Below, piece by piece: positions 1 through 7,244 of a stretch of DNA of 14,027 nt (within the stretch, counting starts at the first letter, position 1; the number at the start of each line of letters is the position of its first letter). The notes below the pieces were generated by a model. That model was not told the DNA's origin. It saw nothing but the letters and a program-made list of their open reading frames with translations, and made no database searches. The position numbers were made by a program, and so were the translations under genes. The DNA is from Verrucomicrobiota bacterium (GTDB lineage Bacteria > Verrucomicrobiota > Verrucomicrobiia > Chthoniobacterales > UBA10450), in contig QHNU01000019.1 of NCBI GenBank assembly GCA_003218525.1, positions 1-14,027 of the forward strand, written 5' to 3'.

Positions 1-565
1 TTTGATGGGTCGCGAAAAATTTCTCAAGATCGCCGCGCGTCGGCTGCAGCATGCATTCGTCGCGAAGGAACGAGAACGTCTCGCGTAAGTTGCGCACGCC
101 ATAAACGGCGATTCCTCGCACCATAGCCGCTTCCTGAGCATTGGCCTGCGGAACGAAGAGGGCCTTTTTGCCGCGTTTGCGAGCTTCAATCGCCACTGGC
201 AATACGCCTGTGACGGCGCGAACCGCTCCATCGAGAGCCAATTCCCCGACAAAACTGTATTCGGCAAAGGCGGAGCTATCAGCTTCCTCGCTGCACGCGA
301 TCATTCCGAGTGCGATTGGAAGATCGAAGCTCGGCCCTTCTTTCTTGATGTCGGCCGGGGCAAGATTCACGGTGGTCCGCCCACGCGGCCAGAAATAGCC
401 GCTGTTTGAAATCGCGGTCGTAACCCGGTCCTTGCTTTCCTTGACCGCCGCATCGGGCAAACCAACCACCACAATGACCGGACTCCCACCCGCGGCGTTG
501 ACCTCGATCTCAACTTCGTAAGCGTCAACGCCGTAAACTGCGGCGGAATAAATCTTGGCCAGCAT
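1..565 (-). CDS. comM: ComM/YifB-family Mg-chelatase-like AAA+ ATPase, N-terminal 188 residues (cut by window edge)
   Basis: Translating the minus strand from the ATG at 565-563 gives an open frame to the window edge, starting MLAKIYSAAVYGVDAYEVEI. It matches the N-terminal ChlI-like (Lon-protease-fold) domain of the YifB/ComM family: VVGLPDAAVKESKDRV (about residues 34-48), then AISNSGYFWPRGR, VNLAPADIKKEGPSFDLPIA (66-85) and FVGELALDGAVRAVTGVLP (105-123). Family members are about 500 residues long, so the AAA+ ATPase and C-terminal Mg-chelatase parts lie beyond the left edge. Characterised ComM proteins are hexameric helicases that drive branch migration of incoming DNA during natural transformation, although the gene is also common in species not known to be competent. 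No clear Shine-Dalgarno motif precedes the ATG. The gene runs divergently from the sigma factor gene across a gap of 443 bases. The family call is firm; the competence role is inferred from relatives. Confidence 0.93.
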   Translation of the reverse strand, partial: MLAKIYSAAVYGVDAYEVEIEVNAAGGSPVIVVVGLPDAAVKESKDRVTTAISNSGYFWPRGRTTVNLAPADIKKEGPSFDLPIALGMIACSEEADSSAFAEYSFVGELALDGAVRAVTGVLPVAIEARKRGKKALFVPQANAQEAAMVRGIAVYGVRNLRETFSFLRDECMLQPTRGDLEKFFATHQ

Positions 566-1008
566 TCGGGCGAGGTTGGCAGAGAATTTTTCTGACGAAA
601 AGGGGCAAATCTACGGCAAGTGCGCAATATCTCGGACGCGTCGAACTTCGACAGATTGCTGCCAGGTTTTCGTATTAAGCGGCGAACCCGTGCTTTACCA
701 CCTAAAGCCTGCTTGCAACTAGCGTAAAAACTCGCCGGGAGGATCGATACATTTGGCCGATCGCGGGCTCGACCTGTGCTCATCGAGGATGGCTTGAGAG
801 CGCATCAGCAACTAATTTGGAGGGTAAATTTCGGGATGGTTGAGCCATTAAAGGGACCTTATTTGAACGAAACACATCCGAACAGTGTCATAAATGCGAA
901 ATATTTAACCTTGTTAACGACTTTCCCGAATGGTAAATCGTGCAACTGAGAACCCCCGGGCATACGTAAATATCCGGGAACTGCACGCCGAATTCCCTAC
1001 CCTCTTTC
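566..1008. other. Non-coding divergent intergenic region (443 bases)
   Basis: This stretch separates the ComM-like gene (minus) from the sigma factor gene (plus). Open frames here are short and have no recognisable protein signature. The right half (about 800-975) is clearly more AT-rich than the surrounding genes and holds the candidate promoter elements and two small inverted repeats: TTAAC-CTT-GTTAA at 905-917, and CCCGG/CCGGG at 955-959 and 974-978. The left half (566-800) should carry the promoter and leader of the ComM-like gene, but I see no convincing -35/-10 pair there. I see no tRNA cloverleaf or rRNA-like sequence. Confidence 0.6.
863..939 (+). promoter_or_regulatory. Candidate sigma-70 promoter elements for the sigma factor gene
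   Basis: Two partial matches to a sigma-70 promoter lie in the AT-rich part of the gap. The first is TTGAAC (863-868), 17 bases, then TGTCAT (886-891), each matching the consensus at 4 of 6 positions. The second is TTGTTA (911-916), 17 bases, then TAAATC (934-939), a weaker -10. The -35 of the second overlaps the small inverted repeat at 905-917, which could be an operator. Either would give a leader of roughly 60-115 bases before the ATG at 1009. These are consensus matches by eye only. Confidence 0.3.
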
Positions 1009-1881
1009 ATGAAAAGCTTTATGGCCGCCGAAGATAGCGATACCGGAATAAAGATTTACCTGCGCGAGATCGGGCAAATCCCGCTTCTCACCCCCCAGCA
1101 GGAGATCGAGCTCGCCGCCAAGATCAAAAAGGGCGACAAAGAAGCGCGGGCCCTGATGATCCGCTCGAATTTGCGTCTGGTTGTGAAGATTGCGCATGAT
1201 TATGCCAACCTAGGCCTGCCACTGCTCGATTTAATTTCTGAGGGCAACATTGGCCTAATGAAGGCCGTCGAACGTTTTGACCCCGCAAAGGGCGGAAAGC
1301 TTTCGACCTATGCCGCGTGGTGGATCAAGCAGTCGATTAAACGTGCCTTGGCAAATCAGTCGAAGACAATTCGTCTGCCGGTACATCTGGTCGATAAAAT
1401 CTCGAAAATGCGTCGTGTCTCGCTCCAAATGAGCGAGGAGCTCGGCCGCGAACCGACCGACGACGAATTGGGCGAAGAAATTGGCATCGCTGCCGGCAAA
1501 GTGTCGCAGTTGAAAACAGTTTCCATCCGTCCTGCTTCGCTCGACGCCCCGATCAGCGATGATGACTCGACCGAATTTGGCGAGATCGTCGGCGATGAGG
1601 AGGCAATGACCCCCTTCGAATTGTTGCGCGACAAGAATCTGCGCAACGAAGTCGGCGGCTTGCTCGAAGTGCTGGACGATCGCGAGCGCAAGATCATTTT
1701 CTCGCGTTTCGGACTCGATGGCGGCAAGCCCAAGACCTTGGAGGAAGTCGGCAAGAAATTTGGCGTCACCCGCGAGCGTATTCGCCAGTTACAGAACATC
1801 GCATTGTCGAAATTGCGTCGCGCCCTGGCCAAGAAAGAGCGCCCCATCGACATCGATCTGGAACTGCCGGTCGAAGCTTGA
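1009..1881 (+). CDS. RNA polymerase sigma-70 family factor (RpoD/RpoS type, no region 1.1)
   Basis: This 290-residue sigma factor directs core RNA polymerase to -35/-10 promoters. Region 1.2 is at about 10-42 (YLREIGQIPLLTPQQEIEL). Region 2 spans about 49-126, with the core-binding and -10-recognising part LISEGNIGLMKAVERFDP followed by YAAWWIKQSIKRALANQSKT. Region 3 is about 130-205. Region 4 is about 216-277, with the -35-recognition helix-turn-helix TLEEVGKKFGVTRERIRQLQ at 243-262. The autoinhibitory region 1.1 and the non-conserved insert of large primary sigmas are absent, so it is either a compact primary sigma or a group 2 (RpoS-like) factor. An in-frame ATG at 1021 (MAAEDSD) is an alternative start; neither has a good Shine-Dalgarno motif. 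The gene stands alone and ends in its own terminator. Family certain; primary or alternative status undecided. Confidence 0.95.
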   Translation: MKSFMAAEDSDTGIKIYLREIGQIPLLTPQQEIELAAKIKKGDKEARALMIRSNLRLVVKIAHDYANLGLPLLDLISEGNIGLMKAVERFDPAKGGKLSTYAAWWIKQSIKRALANQSKTIRLPVHLVDKISKMRRVSLQMSEELGREPTDDELGEEIGIAAGKVSQLKTVSIRPASLDAPISDDDSTEFGEIVGDEEAMTPFELLRDKNLRNEVGGLLEVLDDRERKIIFSRFGLDGGKPKTLEEVGKKFGVTRERIRQLQNIALSKLRRALAKKERPIDIDLELPVEA

Positions 1882-1903
1882 TTCGAAGTAAGATTCAAAG
1901 ACA

Positions 1904-1930
1904 CGCGGAACCAACCCGCGCGTTTTTGTT
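1904..1930 (+). terminator. Rho-independent terminator of the sigma factor gene
   Basis: Starting 23 bases after the sigma stop codon there is a GC stem, CGCGG (1904-1908) pairing with CCGCG (1916-1920), with a loop of 7 bases. It is followed by a T-rich run (1923-1930) that ends on the pyruvate kinase stop codon. The T-run lies on the plus-strand side only, so this serves the sigma gene. The convergent pyruvate kinase gene shows no equally good terminator of its own, because only a weak A-rich stretch lies on the other side of the stem. Confidence 0.75.
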
Positions 1931-3333
1931 TATCGAGCGACGCGAAGTTGCACCGTGTCGACAAGCATGCCTCCAGCTCGGATGTCGCTAATGATGACGA
2001 GATTATCGCCTGGTGAAGTCAGACCACAGTCGCGAAGGTATTTTTCCGCAGTCTCTATCGTCTCGTTTGGATCTTGGCTGAATTCGATTCGAACTGGGCA
2101 AGTGCCCCAGCACAGTGCGAGCTGCCGCCGTACTTCTTCGCTTGGAGTAAATGCAAAGACCGTGGCGAGTTCCGGCCGCAGATTGGATGTATTGCGGGCC
2201 ATAGTCCCATGTCGCGTAAAAACGATGATTCTGGAGCGCGGCAGCGAATTCGCCAGCACCACGGCCGAAGCTACCGTTTTTTGACGGACATCTTCGAGGA
2301 CAGCGGATTTTGCGTAGCCGGCACCACCACTTCGCTCTATTCGTAACGCGACGCGATTCAAGATCCGCACACATTCCGCCGGATACGATCCGATTGTTGT
2401 CTCCTCGCTCAGCATCACTGCATCGGCTTGCTCAAAGACGGCGTTCGCGACATCGGTGACTTCGGCACGGGTCGGGATTGGGTTATGGACCATGGACTCG
2501 AGTAGATGCGTGGCCACTACCACCGGTTTGCCTAATCGTGCACAAAGCTTGACCACTTTGCGTTGGATAATTGGCAATTCCTCGATCGGACACTCGATTC
2601 CAAGATCCCCCCGAGCGATCATGATCGAGTCAGCGGCCGTGATCATTTCATCGATCAGTCTTACAGCGGATTGATCTTCGATTTTCGCCATCACTTGCGC
2701 TTTGCTCCCGTGCTGCAGAAGGACCCTTCGTAGTTCATCGATGTCGCTGCGCTGACGGGCGAAGCTGAGCGCGACAAAATCCACGCCGACTTCAACGCCG
2801 ACGGCGATATCATCGAGATCTTTTTTTGTCAGCGGGGGCAGATTGACGTGCACACCGGGAAGGTTGATGTGGCGTCGCGAGCCGAGCCTACCCGCAGTCA
2901 TCACTCGGCAACGAATTCGATCATTTTGCTTCTCGATTACGAGCAATTGAATAACACCGTTATCCACGAGCACCGTGTCCCCTTCCTGGATGTCATCGAC
3001 AAGACCATCGTAATTGACGTCAACCGAGTAGGGCTCGCTGCTTTTCGCCCCCCGGACAGTGAACTCAAGAATGTCCCCTGGTTTTAAATGCAGTTCCGTC
3101 TTGAGATCGCCAGTGCGGATAGCCGGACCTTGAGTATCGAGAAGAATGCCCACGGCGCGACTGAGTTCCTCCGCAATGCCGCGGGTTAGCGGCACGATCT
3201 GCCGCACCCAGGCGTGATCGGCATGACTCATATTTAAACGAAAAACATCCGCCCCTTCCTTTAGGAGTTGGCGGATCATGTCGGGATTTTCCGTCGCCGG
3301 TCCGAGCGTGCAGATAATTTTGGTTTTGCGCAT
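1930..3333 (-). CDS. pyk: Pyruvate kinase
   Basis: This 467-residue enzyme is close to the usual bacterial length of about 470. It catalyses the last step of glycolysis, phosphoenolpyruvate + ADP to pyruvate + ATP, in the cytoplasm. Visible hallmarks are the start MRKTKIICTLGPAT, the substrate-binding RLNMSH (32-37), DTQGPAIRTG (66-75) leading into the B domain, the catalytic lysine in MAKIED (K217) and the metal-binding signature MIARGDLGIE (238-247). The C-terminal allosteric domain starts near 345. Two normally conserved segments are changed: the usual ATQMLESM or ATNMLESM is ATHLLESM (274-281), and the usual SGETA is SEETT (309-313). The C-terminal SGRTA-like motif reads RHGTMA. The start is the ATG at 3333-3331, with no obvious Shine-Dalgarno. 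It converges on the sigma factor gene and diverges from the methyltransferase gene. The call is firm. Confidence 0.96.
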   Translation of the reverse strand: MRKTKIICTLGPATENPDMIRQLLKEGADVFRLNMSHADHAWVRQIVPLTRGIAEELSRAVGILLDTQGPAIRTGDLKTELHLKPGDILEFTVRGAKSSEPYSVDVNYDGLVDDIQEGDTVLVDNGVIQLLVIEKQNDRIRCRVMTAGRLGSRRHINLPGVHVNLPPLTKKDLDDIAVGVEVGVDFVALSFARQRSDIDELRRVLLQHGSKAQVMAKIEDQSAVRLIDEMITAADSIMIARGDLGIECPIEELPIIQRKVVKLCARLGKPVVVATHLLESMVHNPIPTRAEVTDVANAVFEQADAVMLSEETTIGSYPAECVRILNRVALRIERSGGAGYAKSAVLEDVRQKTVASAVVLANSLPRSRIIVFTRHGTMARNTSNLRPELATVFAFTPSEEVRRQLALCWGTCPVRIEFSQDPNETIETAEKYLRDCGLTSPGDNLVIISDIRAGGMLVDTVQLRVAR

Positions 3334-3480
3334 GGATTAAGACGCGGCAGGCATGGAAATCAGTTGGCCGGAAAAGATCGTTGCGTTCAGTATTCGCACG
3401 CCGGCCCTTGGTCGATTAAACAAGCTTTTGCCTCGCACAGTAGATCGCGTCGGGTAAGCTAGCCCCCGCTTCAAATCAGA

Positions 3481-4305
3481 ATGAATTCCTCGTGGGCGAG
3501 TATCATTTGCTGTCCGGCTTGTCGCGGCGACCTGCTGTTTGAGCCTGACCAGCTTAGTTGCCGCCATTGCCTGGTCCATTATCGAATTCAGAATCGCGTG
3601 CCGGTTTTTCTGAGCACAGAGGCGGCAGTTGTTTCGCTCGATCATCAATCCAACCCGATCGGCGGTGACTACGAAGCGATCCTTCGGGCCGGACATGAGC
3701 TCATTTTACACATTGGGGCGGGCGCAACCTCCTCGAAGTACTCAAACTGCATCGAATTCGAGCACAAAATTTTCAGGCATACCGATGTCGTAGGGGACGC
3801 GCATACTCTCCCTTTTCGCGACAATGTGTTCGACCGGGTTTTCGCCTTCAATGTCTTCGAGCATCTGCGCAAGCCGCGCAAGGCAGCGACTGAGGTTCTT
3901 CGTGTCCTCAAGCCGACGGGGTCCATCGCCATTCACACCGCATTTCTCCAGCCGTTACATGAAGCGCCAGCCCATTTTTTTAACGCCACGGAATTCGGAG
4001 TGCGAGATTGGTTTTCCGGATTTGAGATCGAGAAGTGCCATGTGAGCGACAACTTTGGACCTGGGGTCATGCTGGCATTTCTTTTATCAGCCATGAAGCA
4101 ATCTCTGCGCGATAGCCAGACCAGTCCGCAGGAGGAAGCTCGCGTCATGCATACAACCCTCGGCCAGTGGGCCGAGATCTGGGATAATCGCGCCGCCGGC
4201 GCACCGAATGGCTTCGAAATTTTGCAACGCCTGCCGCAGCCACAGCAAAAGCGGGTTGCTGCCGGTTTCGAGCTACTTGCGCGTAAGCCGGCCGCAGGGA
4301 TCTAA
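3481..4305 (+). CDS. Zinc-ribbon (Trm112-like) SAM-dependent class I methyltransferase
   Basis: This 274-residue protein has two parts. The N-terminus (about 8-45) is a small Trm112-like zinc ribbon with two cysteine pairs, CPAC (C11, C14) and CRHC (C27, C30), followed by the typical PVFLS. The rest is a Methyltransf_11-type Rossmann domain: the SAM-binding glycine motif ILHIGAGATS (75-84), GDAHTLPF (105-112), the NVFEHLRKP helix (124-132) and EVLRVLKPTGSIAIHT (138-153). Such fusions are common in polysaccharide and natural-product gene clusters, where they methylate sugars or lipids, but the substrate cannot be read from the sequence. It is the first gene of the plus-strand glycosyltransferase run, 21 bases ahead of the next start, so it probably methylates the glycan these enzymes build. 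The start is the ATG at 3481, preceded by at most a weak Shine-Dalgarno. Confidence 0.88.
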   Translation: MNSSWASIICCPACRGDLLFEPDQLSCRHCLVHYRIQNRVPVFLSTEAAVVSLDHQSNPIGGDYEAILRAGHELILHIGAGATSSKYSNCIEFEHKIFRHTDVVGDAHTLPFRDNVFDRVFAFNVFEHLRKPRKAATEVLRVLKPTGSIAIHTAFLQPLHEAPAHFFNATEFGVRDWFSGFEIEKCHVSDNFGPGVMLAFLLSAMKQSLRDSQTSPQEEARVMHTTLGQWAEIWDNRAAGAPNGFEILQRLPQPQQKRVAAGFELLARKPAAGI

Positions 4306-4326
4306 GAAAAATCAGGATCTTCTCCT

Positions 4327-7242
4327 TTGGATCGTTTAGTCAATACCGACACGCAGCCACAGAAGACCGCAGCTTCGTCTGATTTTCGTTTTTGGCTCGA
4401 TAAACGTGGAGGTTGGACCAAACGCGTCCGCCGCATCCGTCTGTCCGGCGCTTGTGCCTCCAAGACGGGTGAACCAATAACGAATATTCGGGCGCATATC
4501 CGTGACCGCGTTTTTAACGGATCGTTAAATATCCCGCGCCCCGATCTTCTTGAGGCTTCCGGACTTTCCGTCGCGATTGCTCCGGTCGGTTTCACTATCG
4601 ATGCACGAGTTCCATTTGGAAAAAGCGATCTCATCATTGAGGTCGCAGGGGCTAATGATTGCTGGGCACGCGTTTTCTCGCACAAAATCAGAGGACCCCT
4701 TATCGCCGGCGCGGCGGATCGTCGGCACTGGCGAGATGTTCAATTAAATGAGGCAAAAGGAAGATACGTCTGGGCGGTGGACGTGCCACATAAGTGGGAG
4801 GTCCCGGTTGGTCCGGCCCATCTATCCGGGTGGTGCGTTGATACCATCGGGAGACCGATCGAAGGTGTGCGGGCGCGCGTCGGGAAGCGAATCTTTCCTG
4901 CGACTTTCGGCGTTCCACGAGCCGATTTGGTGCAGCGCTACCCGTTACTTCGAGCTACCGCCCGTGCCGTCTTTGGCATCGCCTTGCGCGTGCCTCGCCG
5001 TCCCTGCCGCCTGTCGCTGGAGTTGAAACAAGACGACGGCCGGTGGCGGGAATTTTTGCGCCGGCAGATTATTCCAACCGCTCTTGGGCCGACTCGGCGG
5101 GAGCAGCCGTGCGGAATTGATTTTCAGGCCGGAGCTCAAAAACGATCGCGCTTTGAATTTTGGTTCGATCGGCCGGCAGATTGGTCAAAGAGACGCCGTT
5201 ATCTGCATATCTCCGGCTGGTGCTTTGCTGGTGAAGGTGCAGAGGTTAAAGCAATACGGGCGCGAATTGGCCGTCAAACGTTCGCCGGCTCTTATGGCGT
5301 GGTCCGGCCTGATGTCGCAGCTCGATTGCACGGCCTTCCCGGTGCGTTCGGCAGCGGGTTCTTTGTAGATATTACTGTCCTAGGCGGCACCCCGAAATTA
5401 GTCCTGGAAGCAAAATCAGAAAAAGGAAAATGGGAGGAGTTCTACGCGCGCAGACTCAAAGGCCCCCTTTTCGCACCACGCTATGATGACGTCCAGGAAC
5501 AGGTAGGAAATTATAGTTCCTGGATTCGCGCTTACGACGCGATCTACCGGTCCGATCGCCGCCAGATTCGTGCTCATATCAAGCGACTGAAACTTCGCCC
5601 GCTCATCTCCGTTCTCCTCCCGGTCTTCAATACAAAAGTGGAATGGTTGGAGCGGGCAATTGAATCGGTCCGCAATCAACTCTACCCCAATTGGGAATTA
5701 TGCATTGTCGACGATGGTTCAACCGCGGCCCATATTTGGCCATTTATCGCGGGAGTCCTTCGCAACGATGCGCGTATAAAAGCGCAGCGGTTGACCTCGA
5801 CGATGCACATCGCCGGCGCAAGCAATGCCGCTCTCGAACTCGCTGGCGGCGACTTTATTGCCTTGCTCGATCATGACGACGAACTCGCTTCAACTGCGCT
5901 CTATTTCGCTGCGGTCGAACTCAATCGCGACCCAGAGCTGAAGCTGATATATAGCGATGAAGACAAGCTCGACCCACATGGTCGCCGCTGCGATCCACAC
6001 TTCAAAACCGATTGGAATCCGGACCTATTTTTTGGCCAGAATTTCATTTCTCATCTTTCCATTATTTCTACCAAGTTGGTCCGCCAAATAGGCGGATTTC
6101 GCGTGGGCTATGAAGGGGCACAAGACTACGATCTGGCCTTAAGATGTATCGAACGCATCCCTTCCACCGAAATCCACCATATTCCCCGTGTCCTCTATCA
6201 CTGGCGTTGTTCCTCCGACAGCACCGCCTCTTTCGTCGATAACAAGCCCTACGCGCACGATGCCGCCCTTCGTGCGGTTTCAGAACATTTCAGCCGAGCC
6301 GGATTAAAGGACGTAACCGTGTCGCCGCATCGGCGGATTTATCGCCGGGTTAATTATCCCCAACCACCGGCCCAACCGCTTGTCTCCTTAATCATTCCGA
6401 CGCGCGACCAGGCAGGTTTTTTACGGCGTTGTTTAGACAGCATTTTTGCTACGACCAGTTATCGGAGCTTTGAAGTAATCGTCGTCGACAATGGTAGTCA
6501 TGAACCAGAGACGATGGATTATTTGTCCGATCTTCAGTCAGCTCACCAGGCTCGTGTTCTCCGCGTCAATGCTCCTTTTAATTACAGCCAGTTGAACAAT
6601 CTGGCCGTTTCGGAGTCCCGCGGCGATCTCCTCGCTTTGCTAAATAATGATCTCGAAATTATCAGCGCCGATTGGCTGAGCGAAATGATCAGTCATGCCG
6701 TCCGGCCCGAGATTGGCGCAGTCGGCGCCCGCCTCCGATACCCTGACGGGAGAATTCAGCATGGAGGCGTGATTCTCGGTATGAAAGGAATCGGTGCTCA
6801 TGCTCATGCTGGTGTCCTCGACGAAGATGGTTATTTTAGCCGGCCGCATCTCGTTCAAAATTTCTCCGCTGTCACCGCGGCTTGCTTGGTCACGCGCAAG
6901 GAAATCTATCTGCAAGTAGGTGGTCTGGATGAAACCCATCTGACCGTTGCATTCAACGACGTTGATTTTTGCCTTCGGATTCAGCAGCTTGGACTACGCA
7001 TTCTATGGACGCCATTCGCTGAACTTCGCCACTACGAGTCAACTAGCCGTGGCCCGGAAGACACGCTGGTTAAACAACAGCGATTCGCGGCTGAGGTTCA
7101 ATACATGGCCGACCATTGGGGCGAGAAGCTTCGAAATGATCCCTTTTACAACCCAAATCTTGCCTTAGATAAACAACTATTTTCTCTCGCTTTTCCACCG
7201 CGATTGGAAAAGCCGTGGGCGGTAGTCTCGAGTCGGACGTGA
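4327..7242 (+). CDS. Large tandem GT2 glycosyltransferase with three N-terminal repeats of an unnamed domain
   Basis: This 971-residue protein starts at a TTG with AGGA nine bases upstream (4314-4317); the frame has no ATG until well into the first GT2 domain. Residues about 19-382 are three diverged copies of a domain of about 105 residues (see the repeat entries). Then come two GT-A fold family 2 domains. The first (about 424-640) has PLISVLLPVFN, the metal-binding ALLDHDDE (512-519), YSDEDKLDP and EGAQDYDLALR. The second (about 683-905) has PLVSLIIPTRDQ, VIVVDNGS, ALLNNDLEI (770-778), YPDGRIQHGGV and FNDVDFCLR. Tandem GT2 proteins of this form make O-antigen or exopolysaccharide chains from nucleotide sugars at the cytoplasmic side of the inner membrane. 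No transmembrane segment or signal peptide is visible. The methyltransferase gene lies just upstream and the next GT gene starts 2 bases after the stop, pointing to one operon. Sugar and linkage are unknown. Confidence 0.9.
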   Translation: MDRLVNTDTQPQKTAASSDFRFWLDKRGGWTKRVRRIRLSGACASKTGEPITNIRAHIRDRVFNGSLNIPRPDLLEASGLSVAIAPVGFTIDARVPFGKSDLIIEVAGANDCWARVFSHKIRGPLIAGAADRRHWRDVQLNEAKGRYVWAVDVPHKWEVPVGPAHLSGWCVDTIGRPIEGVRARVGKRIFPATFGVPRADLVQRYPLLRATARAVFGIALRVPRRPCRLSLELKQDDGRWREFLRRQIIPTALGPTRREQPCGIDFQAGAQKRSRFEFWFDRPADWSKRRRYLHISGWCFAGEGAEVKAIRARIGRQTFAGSYGVVRPDVAARLHGLPGAFGSGFFVDITVLGGTPKLVLEAKSEKGKWEEFYARRLKGPLFAPRYDDVQEQVGNYSSWIRAYDAIYRSDRRQIRAHIKRLKLRPLISVLLPVFNTKVEWLERAIESVRNQLYPNWELCIVDDGSTAAHIWPFIAGVLRNDARIKAQRLTSTMHIAGASNAALELAGGDFIALLDHDDELASTALYFAAVELNRDPELKLIYSDEDKLDPHGRRCDPHFKTDWNPDLFFGQNFISHLSIISTKLVRQIGGFRVGYEGAQDYDLALRCIERIPSTEIHHIPRVLYHWRCSSDSTASFVDNKPYAHDAALRAVSEHFSRAGLKDVTVSPHRRIYRRVNYPQPPAQPLVSLIIPTRDQAGFLRRCLDSIFATTSYRSFEVIVVDNGSHEPETMDYLSDLQSAHQARVLRVNAPFNYSQLNNLAVSESRGDLLALLNNDLEIISADWLSEMISHAVRPEIGAVGARLRYPDGRIQHGGVILGMKGIGAHAHAGVLDEDGYFSRPHLVQNFSAVTAACLVTRKEIYLQVGGLDETHLTVAFNDVDFCLRIQQLGLRILWTPFAELRHYESTSRGPEDTLVKQQRFAAEVQYMADHWGEKLRNDPFYNPNLALDKQLFSLAFPPRLEKPWAVVSSRT
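4381..4701 (+). repeat. Protein-level repeat copy 1 (unnamed domain of about 105 residues)
   Basis: Residues about 19-125 of the 971-residue GT. Landmarks are FRFWLDKRGGW, RIRLSGACAS, GEPITNIRAHI, FNGSLNIPRPDL, a PVGFTIDARV strand, LIIEVAG and the closing IRGPL. Copy 3 shares the same opening (FW-D-x4-W-x-KR) and closing (K-x-x-GPL). Copies are diverged in DNA, so this is an old duplication and not a recent DNA repeat. Alternating hydrophobic strands and the absence of long helices suggest a beta-sandwich; that is inference. Confidence 0.7.
4768..5082 (+). repeat. Protein-level repeat copy 2 (unnamed domain of about 105 residues)
   Basis: Residues about 148-252. The same landmarks appear in the same order: a tryptophan-containing opening (YVWAVDVPHKW), HLSGWCVD, GRPIEGVRARVG, FPATFGVPRADL, VFGIALRV, LSLELKQ and DGRWREFLRRQI. 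This copy and copy 3 share the SGWC core and the RAR(V/I)G strand most clearly. Confidence 0.7.
5149..5472 (+). repeat. Protein-level repeat copy 3 (unnamed domain of about 105 residues)
   Basis: Residues about 275-382. Landmarks are FEFWFDRPADW, HISGWCFA, VKAIRARIG, FAGSYGVVRPDV, GSGFFVDITV, LVLEAKSE, GKWEEFYARR and KGPLF. It is separated from the first GT2 domain by a linker of about 40 residues (RAYDAIYRSDRRQIRAHIK) that looks helical. Confidence 0.7.
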
Positions 7243-7244
7243 AA

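Noticed and set aside
367..783. Minus-strand open frame of 138 codons overlapping the ComM-like gene start
   Set aside because: It runs out of frame over the well-supported ComM N-terminus and has no recognisable domain.
1356..1964. Minus-strand open frame of 202 codons opposite the sigma factor gene
   Set aside because: Antisense to conserved sigma regions; Ser/Arg-rich shadow composition and no family signature.
3337..3696. Minus-strand open frame of 119 codons upstream of pyk
   Set aside because: Overlaps the zinc-ribbon methyltransferase start and has no domain; the methyltransferase reading is far better supported.
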